Assembly: GCF_035916755.1 (NCBI RefSeq)
Contig: NZ_JAYWIX010000001.1
Coordinates: 62,001 to 126,000, forward strand
From: Rothia sp035916755
Lineage (GTDB): Bacteria > Actinomycetota > Actinomycetes > Actinomycetales > Micrococcaceae
Direction of reading: 5' to 3'
DNA: 64,000 bases
The notes beneath the pieces were generated by a model. That model searched no databases. It had not been told where the DNA came from and saw only the letters and a list, made by a program, of their open reading frames with translations. Shown in pieces: positions 36,001 to 43,005 of this stretch; the first letter of the stretch is position 1, and each line of letters begins with the position of its first letter. The translations under genes were made by a program, and so were the position numbers.

Positions 36001-36547
36001 CTCCACCATTCAGGGTCTGATCTCAGAAGATTCAATCAAGCCCGACGGGGCGATCGTAACTATCGCGGGCATGATCACTAGCGTCTCCCGCCGTATTGCG
36101 AAGAACTCGGGCAACCCCTACGCCCGTATCGAGATTGAAGACCGCACTGGTTCTATCGAGGTCATGTTCTTTGGTCGCGCCTACGAGCCGATTGCCGGTG
36201 TGCTGGCCGAAGACCTGATTTGTACCATCAAGGGGCGCCTGCAGCGCCGCGACGACGGGTCGGTGACCCTGAGTGCCCAGGAGCTGAATATCCCCGAGAT
36301 TTCAGCGGACGGCACCGGCGGCCCGGTCACTATCGCCATTCCCGAGTACAAGGCGACTGAGGAGACCCTGGGTCAGCTGCGCGACATTCTGAAGAACCAT
36401 AAGGGCGAATCAGAGGTCCGTATCGCCATGACCACCCGCACCAAGCGCCTGCTCATTCGCCTGGGCGTCGACCTGCGGGTCAACCCCAACCCGGCCCTCT
36501 TTGGCGACCTCAAGGTGCTGCTGGGCCCGGCCTGCCTGGACCTCTAG
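33011..36547 (+). CDS. dnaE1: DNA polymerase III alpha subunit
   Basis: The replicative C-family polymerase. The PHP domain opens with THLHVHTEYSMLDGA (residues about 6-20), with metal-ligand histidines retained as in active-PHP types. The palm carries PDFDVDFDD with D412 and D414 and the catalytic region GRGSGAGSMVAYAM near 380. The tandem helix-hairpin-helix, OB-fold (about 1000-1075, VTIAGMITSVSRR) and a C-terminal tail follow. At 1178 residues it is a standard DnaE1. It is preceded by rluD with 26 bases between and followed by a strong terminator. Confidence 0.97.
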   Translation: MANTDFTHLHVHTEYSMLDGAARLTDLFEHSKQLGMNALATTDHGFLFGAFDFWNKANNAGVKPIIGVEAYLTPGTARQDRTRVKFGEGGRDDVSGGGAYTHMTMWAENTQGMHNLFRASSLASLEGHFYKPRMDRELLQTYGKGLIATTGCPSGEVQTRLRLGQYKEAMQAASDFRDIFGKENFYCELMDHGLDIEKNVMADLLKLAKELNLPLVATNDLHYTHAEDAKAHAALLCVQSGSTLQDPKRFKFDADNFYLKSPAEMRELFRDYPEACNNTMEIAERCSVEFNTKANYMPNFPVPEGENEESWFVKEVERGLHYRFPKGVPDEVRKQAEYEVGIISQMGFPGYFLVVADFINWAKENGIRVGPGRGSGAGSMVAYAMRITDLNPLEHDLIFERFLNPDRVSMPDFDVDFDDRRRSEVIHYVTEKYGEDKVAMIVTYGTIKAKQALKDSSRVLGYPFSTGERLTKAMPEDVMGKNIALANVYNPDDKRYSDAQELRDLIESDADASKVFETAKGLEGLKRQWGVHAAGVIMSSHDLIDVIPIMRREQDGQVITQFDYPTCEGLGLIKMDFLGLRNLTIISDAIENIKLNRGEDLDLETLELDDAESYKLLARGDTLGVFQLDGGPMRQLLKLMQPDHFEHISAVLALYRPGPMGANSHTNYALRKNGLQEVTPIHPELEEPLAEILDTTYGLIVYQEQVMAIAQKVANYSLGEADILRRAMGKKKKDELDKQYATFHQGMLDNGYSEEAVKALWDILLPFSDYAFNKAHTAAYGLVSYWTAYLKAHYPQEYMAALLTSVGDDKDKLALYLNECRHMKITVLPPDVNESALNFTPVGDDIRFGMGAIRNVGANVVSAMVDAREEKGRYENFNDFLAKVPIVVCNKRTVDSLIKAGAFDSLGHDRRPLSMIHEEAIDATVSVKRQEAAGQFDLFGGLGLDDDNPANELAVQIPDVPEWEKRDKLNFEREMLGLYVSDHPLRGLEDALDSLSDSTIQGLISEDSIKPDGAIVTIAGMITSVSRRIAKNSGNPYARIEIEDRTGSIEVMFFGRAYEPIAGVLAEDLICTIKGRLQRRDDGSVTLSAQELNIPEISADGTGGPVTIAIPEYKATEETLGQLRDILKNHKGESEVRIAMTTRTKRLLIRLGVDLRVNPNPALFGDLKVLLGPACLDL

Positions 36548-36564
36548 GTAGCTAAGAAGCACTG

Positions 36565-36632
36565 AATGTGCCGCCTGAATTCGAGCGGGGGAGTAAGACT
36601 CCTACATTCGAATTCGGGCGGCACATTCTTTT
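36565..36632. terminator. Bidirectional terminator between dnaE1 and hxlR
   Basis: A 20-bp stem with a single G:T wobble: left arm 36565-36584 beginning AATGTGCCGCC, right arm 36608-36627, then CTTTTC. It lies between convergent genes. Confidence 0.85.
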
Positions 36633-36645
36633 CTAAAGGGTGTTC

Positions 36646-37074
36646 TTAGAGAGCCTGGGCGGCGTCGTAGCGTTCGCGGTTAGCTTGCACCTCTTCCAGA
36701 TGAGTTTCTGCCCAGAGGCGGACGGCGGTGAGCGGCTCAACGGTGGTCAGCCCCAGGTCAGTGAGCTGGTAGTCCACGCGCGGGGGAACACTGGCGGTGA
36801 TGTGGCGGGTCAGTAGCCCGTCACGTTCCATGGAGCGCAGGGTCTCGGTTAGTACTTTGGGGGAGACCCCTTGGATGGTGCTTTTGAGATCCTTGAATCG
36901 TACCGGCTCACCGTCTGCCAGTACGGTGACGATCAGGGGAGTCCACCGGTCGGTCAAGTGGCGCAGCACGGTGCGTGAGGGGCAGTTCTGGTCGAGGACG
37001 TTGGCCGGCAGTTGCTCTGCTGCCGGCTGGGAGACGGGGCGTGCGTCCGCGCTGACCTGGGGCGATGATGTCAC
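36646..37074 (-). CDS. HxlR family transcriptional regulator
   Basis: A 142-residue winged-helix regulator. The core reads CPSRTVLRHLTDRWTPLIV with Cys31 at the position used for thiol sensing in family members such as YodB, then KDLKSTIQGVSPKVL as the recognition helix. The start is GTG 37074 with GAAAGG upstream. It is divergent from the Rossmann-fold gene at 37195. A 20-bp palindrome at 37089-37108 in the shared region is a good operator candidate. HxlR regulators often control the adjacent divergent redox gene, so a thiol or quinone signal is plausible but not shown. Confidence 0.9.
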   Translation of the reverse strand: MTSSPQVSADARPVSQPAAEQLPANVLDQNCPSRTVLRHLTDRWTPLIVTVLADGEPVRFKDLKSTIQGVSPKVLTETLRSMERDGLLTRHITASVPPRVDYQLTDLGLTTVEPLTAVRLWAETHLEEVQANRERYDAAQAL

Positions 37075-37088
37075 GGTAGGCCTTTCGA

Positions 37089-37108
37089 AAAGTTTTTTAA
37101 AAAACTTT
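37089..37108. promoter_or_regulatory. 20-bp perfect palindrome, probable HxlR operator
   Basis: AAAGTTTTTT followed by its exact complement AAAAAACTTT, 14 bases upstream of the regulator start in the 120-base divergent region. Confidence 0.55.
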
Positions 37109-37119
37109 CAACAGTTACG

Positions 37120-37149
37120 TTGAGGTAATTAGTTTCTAAAACATACTAT
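37120..37149 (+). promoter_or_regulatory. Candidate promoter of the Rossmann-fold gene
   Basis: TTGAGG (37120-37125), an 18-base spacer and TACTAT (37144-37149), 45 bases upstream of ATG 37195, which has AAGGAG in front. Confidence 0.5.
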
Positions 37150-37194
37150 AGAACTATCAGAACACAAAAACCACTTCTTCAAGGAGAACAACCC

Positions 37195-37803
37195 ATGAAC
37201 ATCTCAGTAATCGGTGCAGCAGGTATGGTCGGCTCAGCAATCGTCGCAGAAGCTGAGGACCGCGGCCACCAGGTAACCAGCTACACCCGCAGCGGCTCAG
37301 CCGGTACTTCAGCCCTCGACCTGGCCAACACCGAAGCCCTGGTAGAGGTCATCAACTCATCCGAGGCAACCGTCATCTCCGTTGCTAGCCGCGACGACTA
37401 CTCCGCAGCTATCGCAGCCCACCGCGCCCTGATCGCTGCTGCCCCCACCGGCCGCCTCCTGATCGTCGGCGGTGCTGGCGCCCTGCAGGCTGGCGATATC
37501 AAGCTTTTCGAAACCCCCGACTTCCCCGAAGAGTACCTGCCCGAAGCCAAGACCTTCGCTGCCGTGCTCGAGGACTACCGTGCAGCGTCCGGTCTGAACT
37601 GGACCATGCTGGCCCCCTCACCCATGATCGCCCCCGGTGCCCGCACCGGTGATTACCGCACCGAGCAGGACGTGCCCGCCGGTATGTTCGTCTCTACCCA
37701 GGACTTCGCCGTTGCCGCCATCGACGAGCTGGAGAACCCCGCCCACGCAGGCACCCGCTTTACAGTTGCTTCTGCCGATGAGGCAGCAGCCCAGGGCAAG
37801 TAG
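37195..37803 (+). CDS. NAD(P)H-binding Rossmann-fold protein (atypical SDR)
   Basis: A 202-residue protein of the NmrA/NAD(P)H-binding group of atypical short-chain dehydrogenases. The dinucleotide loop IGAAGMVGSAIV lies at residues 5-16, and the mid-region RLLIVGGAGALQAG fits the family. No tyrosine-x3-lysine catalytic pair is visible, consistent with an atypical SDR that may sense or reduce a small substrate. It is divergent from an HxlR regulator and 30 bases upstream of a broken DsbA-like gene, suggesting a small redox-response module. Codon use is typical of the window. Confidence 0.85.
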   Translation: MNISVIGAAGMVGSAIVAEAEDRGHQVTSYTRSGSAGTSALDLANTEALVEVINSSEATVISVASRDDYSAAIAAHRALIAAAPTGRLLIVGGAGALQAGDIKLFETPDFPEEYLPEAKTFAAVLEDYRAASGLNWTMLAPSPMIAPGARTGDYRTEQDVPAGMFVSTQDFAVAAIDELENPAHAGTRFTVASADEAAAQGK

Positions 37804-37833
37804 GCATAGGTACTGGATCTGAAGGGGAGTAGC

Positions 37834-38436
37834 ATACACGAACTCATTTATGTGGTCGATACCTACTGCGGCTGGTGCTACGGCTTTGGCCCGACCGTAC
37901 GGGAGTTGGTGGCTGACCCGGAGGTGAACCTAACTGTGCGTCACGGTGCTCTTTTCACCGGCGGCCGTTCGGCCCCCATCGGCCAGTACGGCCATATTCT
38001 GGCGGCAAACGCACGCATCTCGGCACTAACCGGGGTGGAGTTCGACTAGGGCTACGAGGCTATGCTGGCTGAAGGGTCAACTGTCATGAACTCCGATGAT
38101 GCTGCCCGCGGGCTCATGGCCCTGCGCCATGTAGCAGGCGAAGACCGCGCCCTAGAAGCTGTCTCTGCCCTGCAGGCTACCTTCTACGGTGAGGGGCTGA
38201 GCCTCTCGAGTGAAGCCGCCTACGGCTTCGCAGCCCAGCGCTTAGGGCTAGATGTCGAGGCCGTGCGAGCGGCTTTGCAGGATCCGGACGTCGCTGCCCG
38301 CGCCGCTGCCGAGCAGCAGCAGGTGCTGGGGCTGGGTGTGGACCATTACCCCACTCTGCTGGCGGTAACCGAGCGCGGCCTGGCTGAGGTGGGCTCACCT
38401 ACGGCGAGCGCAGCTGAAATTAAGGCTGCCCTGTAA
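37834..38436 (+). pseudogene. DsbA/FrnE-like thiol oxidoreductase, interrupted by a stop and lacking a start codon
   Basis: The two frames are continuous and in phase, joined by an in-frame TAG at 38047-38049 (VEFD-stop-GYEAM). The N-terminal part holds YVVDTYCGWCYGFGP, the CxxC redox motif of DsbA-like disulfide oxidoreductases. The C-terminal part has the ALQATFYGEG helical domain and the DHYPTLLAV cis-proline loop, so both halves of a complete roughly 200-residue protein survive. GGGGAG at 37824-37829 is followed, at normal spacing, by ATA (37834) where an ATG is expected. The only conventional start (GTG 37852) removes the first strand and has no ribosome-binding site. Two lesions suggest a genuine pseudogene rather than one sequencing error. 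Confidence 0.75.
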
Positions 38437-38478
38437 GGCTCCTTGAGCTGTCTTATCGAAACTTGTTTGCAAGGTGAT

Positions 38479-38527
38479 GCAGGCTCACAGCGAGCGTGAG
38501 CCTGCGGAACCCCTTATGAATAAGCCT
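38479..38527. repeat. Dispersed intergenic repeat, copy B
   Basis: GCAGGCTCA (38479-38487) pairs with TGAGCCTGC (38497-38505), and the loop and right arm carry the same CAGCGAGCGTGAGCC string as copy A (101-140). CTTATGAATAAG follows. A further CCCCTTATGAATAA stands at about 38560-38574. It lies just downstream of the DsbA-like pseudogene in a non-coding stretch. Confidence 0.6.
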
Positions 38528-38608
38528 TGTTGTTTCTTGGTGGGGTGGGGTGTGGTTGCCCCCTTATGAATAACCCTCTATACCTTTCATGAACTTCTCG
38601 ATGTCATC

Positions 38609-39025
38609 TTAGAAATTACCTGGGTAAGAGACTAGCTTCTCCCAGCTGGCAACCGGCCCCGGCATCCAGGCGCGCTGTGTTTCCTCAAGAATTTTCTCCA
38701 CCCTCTGCTGGGTCTTTTCTGACCAGAGCGGAATATCATCCTCTCGAGTCCCTGCCCAGAATATCTTGCCATCACGTGTTGTTTCATGAGCGCTGGGTTC
38801 GATGAGGTCGTAGTACAAGAGTTTCATCTGCTGACAGGTGGATAGATAAGGCAGTCTTAGGGCAAGGAGCTCATTGGGGTGAGTGGTCTTCTTGAAGAGA
38901 ACTACGAAAAAAGTGTTGTAGGGCACAAATAGGTGCAATTTATGCTTATACTCTTGTATGAACTGCTCTTGTTCTACAAAACATTTAATGCACTCTAGAT
39001 GAGAGTCAACCATAATAAGCCCCAT
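38609..39025 (-). CDS. Hypothetical protein, orphan reading frame
   Basis: A 138-residue frame with no family that I recognise. It begins MGLIMVDSHLECIKC with an inner ATG at 39013 that has GGGG at a better distance. The middle is hydrophobic and aromatic (LHLFVPYNTFFVVLF) and the C-terminal half is rich in Trp, Glu and Lys (EETQRAWMPGPVASW). The base composition is lower in GC than the neighbours. It could be a real accessory gene, a fragment of a larger one, or chance. The ATG overlaps the start of a small frame on the other strand. Nothing in the context indicates a function. Confidence 0.45.
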   Translation of the reverse strand: MGLIMVDSHLECIKCFVEQEQFIQEYKHKLHLFVPYNTFFVVLFKKTTHPNELLALRLPYLSTCQQMKLLYYDLIEPSAHETTRDGKIFWAGTREDDIPLWSEKTQQRVEKILEETQRAWMPGPVASWEKLVSYPGNF

Positions 39026-39170
39026 GAGGTTTCAGATGAGTCAGAGAATATGCCGTGGCCTTGTTGCAATTTTAGCTATTGGTGCGCTTATAGTTACTCC
39101 TGCACCCTCTCCGGCTGCTGAAGGCTACGACATAACAGAGCCTCTGGCTACTATGAAGAGTGACCACTAA
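39024..39170 (+). CDS. Small frame with signal-peptide character (48 residues)
   Basis: The translation starts MRFQMSQRICRGLVAIL, continues through a hydrophobic core and TPAPSPAAEG, and ends a few residues after a likely signal-peptidase site. The n-, h- and c-regions fit an exported protein, but almost no mature part follows, and no ribosome-binding site is seen. It may be the truncated N-terminus of a lost secreted protein. The translated status is uncertain. Confidence 0.3.
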   Translation: MRFQMSQRICRGLVAILAIGALIVTPAPSPAAEGYDITEPLATMKSDH

Positions 39171-39181
39171 GCTTGAACCTC

Positions 39182-39655
39182 ATGCCCCTTTCCACCTCCC
39201 GCGCCCTCTACGAGGCGGCGTCCGCGCACGCCCTGGCCCTGCCCGCAGCCGAGCTCTACCGCTTCACCTCCCGCAGCGACGCCGAAGCCGCCCGCGTGGG
39301 TGGCAAGTGGTTCATGGTGTTAGCTGAGAAGGACGGCACCCAGTTGGTCAACCTCAAAGCCCACCCGGCCGATGTTGCAGCCATCATCGAAACACACCCG
39401 GCGGCGCGTCCGGCCTGGCACATGAACAAAACCCACTGGTACAGTCTCATACCTCATCCAGGTCTGACCGGTGAGCTGCTAGCCGAGCTTATCGCCGAGT
39501 CCTACATCACCGTGGTCGAGTCCCTGTCTGCCCGCAAGCGTCCGCCCGGCTGGCAGGCCGTGGCAGAAAAACTCAAGGCAGTAGAATCTCACCAGCCGGA
39601 AACCCCCAGGCCTAACCCGCAGCGGCTTGACGGCCGCGTTAAAATCAAAGAGTGA
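39182..39655 (+). CDS. MmcQ/YjbR family protein (CyaY-like fold)
   Basis: About 157 residues. The central motif WHMNKTHWYSLIPHPGLTG followed by ELIAESYITVVESL is the YjbR/DUF419 signature; the family has a double-wing DNA-binding-like fold whose role is unproven. ATG 39182 is preferred over TTG 39173, though neither has a good ribosome-binding site. A basic Pro-rich tail ends the protein. The last four bases (GTGA) overlap the hisD start, so the two are probably coupled. Confidence 0.8.
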   Translation: MPLSTSRALYEAASAHALALPAAELYRFTSRSDAEAARVGGKWFMVLAEKDGTQLVNLKAHPADVAAIIETHPAARPAWHMNKTHWYSLIPHPGLTGELLAELIAESYITVVESLSARKRPPGWQAVAEKLKAVESHQPETPRPNPQRLDGRVKIKE

Positions 39656-41034
39656 GCACAACAGACAACACCCAGAACTCCACTGCCCGCGCAGACTTCA
39701 CCTTGCGCACCATCGACCTGCGCGGCAGCAATCATTCCTACGCTGAGCTGCGCCGCATCGTCCCGCGCCAGACCACAGAGTTCGTGGGCAAGGCGCTCAC
39801 TACCGTGCACGAAATTCTCGAGAATGTGCAGGACCGAGGGGCTGACTATTTGCGGGAACTCTCCGCCCGTTTCGACGGAGTAGCGCAGGGCACCCTGCGC
39901 GTACCGCAGAGCGCTATCGACCGGGCGGTAGAGAACCTCGACCCTGCCGTGCGTGAGGGCCTAGAAATCGCCATCGAACGCACCCGCGCTTTTGCAGCCG
40001 CCCAGCGCCCTGCCGATCAGACCATCGAAGTTGCCCCCGGGGCCGTCCTCACCAACCGCTGGACCCCCGTGCGCCGCGCCGGCGTGTACGTGCCCGGCGG
40101 CCTGGCCGTCTACCCCTCATCGGTCATTATGAACACCGTGCCCGCTCAGGCAGCTGGCGTTGGCTCTATTGTGCTCTGCACTCCGCCCCAGAAAGAATTT
40201 GACGGTCTGCCCCACCCCACCATTATCGGGGCAGCCGGGCTGCTGGGCATTACCGAGGTCTGGGCCATCGGCGGCGCCGGTGCCCTTGGCGCTATGGCCT
40301 ACGGGCTGGACGACGCCGGTGAGGTCCTTGAACCCGTCGACACCATCACCGGCCCCGGCAACATCTTTGTCGCCATGGCCAAGCGGGCCCTGCAAGGAGT
40401 CGTGGGCGTGGACGGCGAAGCCGGCACCACCGAAATCGCTGTCATTGCCGACGACACCGCCAACCCCGACTACGTTGCCGCTGACCTGATCTCCCAGGCA
40501 GAACACGACCCCAACGCCGGGTCCGTCCTGATTACCCATAGCCCGGCTCTCGCAGTAGCCGTGCAAGAGGCCATCAACCGCCGGGCGTCCGCCACCAAGT
40601 ACAGCGAGCGCGTTGCCACCGCCCTGACCGGCCCCCAGTCTGGCGTGGTGCTCACCGACAGCCTCGAAGCTTCAATCGCGGTGGCCGACGCCTACGCCGC
40701 TGAACACCTTGAAATTCACACCGAGAAGGCAGAAGAGGTGGCCGGGCGGGTGCGCAACGCCGGTGCGATCTTCATCGGCCCCTACTCGCCGGTGCCCCTG
40801 GGCGATTACGCGGCAGGGTCCAACCACGTCCTGCCCACCGGCGGTTCAGCTGCCTACGCATCGGGGCTCAACACCACTGTCTTTATGAAGGCGGTTCAGC
40901 TCATCAACTACAGCGAAGATGCTCTAGCTGAGATCAGTGATGCCATTGTCGCGGTTGCCCACGATGAAGACCTTCCCGCCCACGGTGAGGCCATCACCGT
41001 GCGTACCGGTTCGCCGGCACCCAGGGCCAACTAG
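39652..41034 (+). CDS. hisD: Histidinol dehydrogenase
   Basis: Catalyses the last two steps of histidine synthesis, NAD-dependent oxidation of histidinol to histidine, with zinc. GGLAVYPSSVIMNTVPA, ITGPGNIFVAMAKR and the AAEHLEIHT block with its catalytic His/Glu, then DYAAGSNHVLPTGG, give the full set of family motifs. The 460 residues are slightly long, due to an N-terminal extension of about 15. GTG 39652 overlaps the preceding stop. No other his genes lie in the window, so hisD is separated from its pathway or begins the operon outside. Confidence 0.94.
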   Translation: MSTTDNTQNSTARADFTLRTIDLRGSNHSYAELRRIVPRQTTEFVGKALTTVHEILENVQDRGADYLRELSARFDGVAQGTLRVPQSAIDRAVENLDPAVREGLEIAIERTRAFAAAQRPADQTIEVAPGAVLTNRWTPVRRAGVYVPGGLAVYPSSVIMNTVPAQAAGVGSIVLCTPPQKEFDGLPHPTIIGAAGLLGITEVWAIGGAGALGAMAYGLDDAGEVLEPVDTITGPGNIFVAMAKRALQGVVGVDGEAGTTEIAVIADDTANPDYVAADLISQAEHDPNAGSVLITHSPALAVAVQEAINRRASATKYSERVATALTGPQSGVVLTDSLEASIAVADAYAAEHLEIHTEKAEEVAGRVRNAGAIFIGPYSPVPLGDYAAGSNHVLPTGGSAAYASGLNTTVFMKAVQLINYSEDALAEISDAIVAVAHDEDLPAHGEAITVRTGSPAPRAN

Positions 41035-41055
41035 AAGAACGCTAGGAGGAACCAC

Positions 41056-41532
41056 ATGAACTGCCCCTTCTGCCGTAATTCCACCTCAAAGGTGGTTGAT
41101 TCCCGCACCACCGAAGACAACTCTGCGATTCGCCGCCGCCGCCAGTGCAGTAACTGCGGCAAGCGGTTCACCACCGTGGAGACCACCGCTGTATCGGTGA
41201 TTAAGCGAAGCGGCGTGACCGAGCCCTTCGACCGGTCCAAGATTGTCTCGGGTGTGCGCAAGGCCTGCCAGGGGCGCCCCGTGGGGGAGGACGACCTGGC
41301 TAAGCTAGCGCAGGAAGTTGAAGAGGCAATTCGAGCTAAGGGCATTGCCGAGATCGATGCTCATGAAGTCGGTCTTTCAATTCTTGAGCCCCTGTCAAAG
41401 CTCGACACCGTGGCTTACCTGCGCTTTGCCAGCGTCTACCAGGCCTTTGAATCGCTTGATGATTTCGAGCGCGCTATCGCAGCGTTGCGCGAGGCGGGGG
41501 CGGACGAGGGGGAGCAGCCTACCCTGCTCTAG
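41056..41532 (+). CDS. nrdR: Transcriptional repressor NrdR
   Basis: A nucleotide-responsive repressor of ribonucleotide reductase genes. The N-terminal zinc ribbon has C3, C6, C31 and C34. The ATP-cone domain (about residues 49-139) binds ATP/dATP. ATG 41056 has AGGAGG upstream. No nrd genes or NrdR boxes were seen in the window. The terminator-like hairpin at 41550 follows. Confidence 0.95.
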   Translation: MNCPFCRNSTSKVVDSRTTEDNSAIRRRRQCSNCGKRFTTVETTAVSVIKRSGVTEPFDRSKIVSGVRKACQGRPVGEDDLAKLAQEVEEAIRAKGIAEIDAHEVGLSILEPLSKLDTVAYLRFASVYQAFESLDDFERAIAALREAGADEGEQPTLL

Positions 41533-41549
41533 CCCCAGTTAAAAAGGAC

Positions 41550-41602
41550 GCCGCCCGCTGCGCTCCCAGCCGTAGGGCCGGAACGATAGCGGGGCGGCTT
41601 TC
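41550..41602. terminator. Hairpin between nrdR and ugd
   Basis: GCCGCCCGCT (about 41550-41559) pairs with AGCGGGGCGGC (41588-41598) with one bulged base, followed by TTTCC. It lies between convergent genes. Confidence 0.55.
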
Positions 41603-41637
41603 CTGTAAGCAGCGGCGTGACCTAGTTCAGCGTACCC

Positions 41638-42984
41638 TTATCGACCCAGGCCTGCGTAGTCCCAGCCCGCTGCCAGCCAGGCGTCCTTATCCAGGGCGTT
41701 GCGGCCGTCAATAATGCGGGGGCGCTCAACCAGCGATGCTACGCGGGCAGGGGCGAGCTCCACAAAGTCTTGCCATTCGGTCAGAAGCAGTACCAGCTGG
41801 GCACCTTCCAGGGCTTGTTCGGGGTCTTTGACCCCGATGAGCTGGGGGTAGCGGGCGGCAACACTGGGTAAGGCTTCGGGGTCGCTGATGGTGACGGCTG
41901 CACCGGCCTCCGCCAGGCGCAGGGCTACCTCAAGGGCAGGGGAGTCGCGGATGTCATCACTGTTGGGCTTAAACGCTGCGCCGAGGACAGTGATGCGGGC
42001 ACCCTCAATCTCTCCACCGAAGGCCTTAATAGACTCGGTGACAACCCGGTCACGGCGGCGCTGGTTAATAGCATCGATATCCCTGAGGAAGCTCACCGCG
42101 TCCTGCACACCTAGCTCTTCGGCTCGAGCCATGAAGGCACGGATGTCTTTGGGCAGGCATCCACCGCCAAAGCCCACACCCGCGCGCAGGAACTTGTTGC
42201 CAATGCGCTCGTCGTAGCCAATAGCATGGGCTAGCTCGGTCACATCGCCACCGGTGGCTTCGCAGAGTTCGGCCATAGCGTTGATGAAGGAAATTTTGGT
42301 GGCAAGGAAAGAGTTTGCCGCAACCTTGACCAGCTCGGCGGTGGGGTAGTTGGTTTTGATGTGGGGGATTCCCTCAGCCAGTAGCGGTGCGTAGACAGCA
42401 TCGAGCGCTTCTGCCCCCGTCTGGGCTGCCTGTGGGTCTTCGGGCAGGCCGTAGACCAGGCGGTCGGGGTGCAGGGTATCTTGAACCGCAAAACCCTCGC
42501 GTAAGAATTCGGGGTTCCAGAGCAGTACCGCCCCCGCCTGCTCGGCGCGCTTGGCCAGGCGGCTGGCGGTGCCTACCGGCACGGTGGATTTTCCGACGAT
42601 AACGGTGGCAGGACGCCCGGGTGCAGCCGCAGCTTTCTTCTCGGCGGGAATAGCCTCAAGAATCATATCGAGGGCTGATTCCACGAAGGTGAGGTTAGCT
42701 GCCTTACCTGACTCAGACTGGGGAGTGCCAACAGCGATAAAGTGAACATCAACATTGGCAAGGGCATCATTGGCCGGTGCCTGGGCAAAGCTGAGCTTTC
42801 CGGCATCGAGAGAGGAACGCAGAAGCTGGGGGAAGCCGGGCTCAAAGAAGGGGGCCTTGCCTGCTGAAAGGGTTTCGATTTTGTGGGGGTCAACATCGAT
42901 ACCGATGGTTTGGTGACCCAGGTGGGCCATTGCTGCTGCATGGACGGCGCCGAGGTAGCCGCAGCCGATAACAGAGATTTTCAT
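41638..42984 (-). CDS. ugd: UDP-glucose 6-dehydrogenase
   Basis: Oxidises UDP-glucose to UDP-glucuronate, a precursor of acidic polysaccharides. It has an N-terminal NAD-binding Rossmann motif (IGCGYLGAVHAAAMAHLG, residues 5-22) and the catalytic cysteine C276 in GFGGGCLPKD, with the C-terminal UDP-binding domain after. At 448 residues it is normal. It is the last gene of the leftward glycan operon, 21 bases after the phosphotransferase-like gene. UDP-glucuronate supply implies a uronic-acid-containing product. Confidence 0.94.
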   Translation of the reverse strand: MKISVIGCGYLGAVHAAAMAHLGHQTIGIDVDPHKIETLSAGKAPFFEPGFPQLLRSSLDAGKLSFAQAPANDALANVDVHFIAVGTPQSESGKAANLTFVESALDMILEAIPAEKKAAAAPGRPATVIVGKSTVPVGTASRLAKRAEQAGAVLLWNPEFLREGFAVQDTLHPDRLVYGLPEDPQAAQTGAEALDAVYAPLLAEGIPHIKTNYPTAELVKVAANSFLATKISFINAMAELCEATGGDVTELAHAIGYDERIGNKFLRAGVGFGGGCLPKDIRAFMARAEELGVQDAVSFLRDIDAINQRRRDRVVTESIKAFGGEIEGARITVLGAAFKPNSDDIRDSPALEVALRLAEAGAAVTISDPEALPSVAARYPQLIGVKDPEQALEGAQLVLLLTEWQDFVELAPARVASLVERPRIIDGRNALDKDAWLAAGWDYAGLGR

Positions 42985-43005
42985 GGGGTGTTTTCCTTTG
43001 AGTGT

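Noticed and set aside
37834..38436. Selenocysteine or pyrrolysine insertion at the internal TAG
   Set aside because: Selenocysteine uses TGA; pyrrolysine systems are not expected in these bacteria, and the missing start codon also speaks for a pseudogene.
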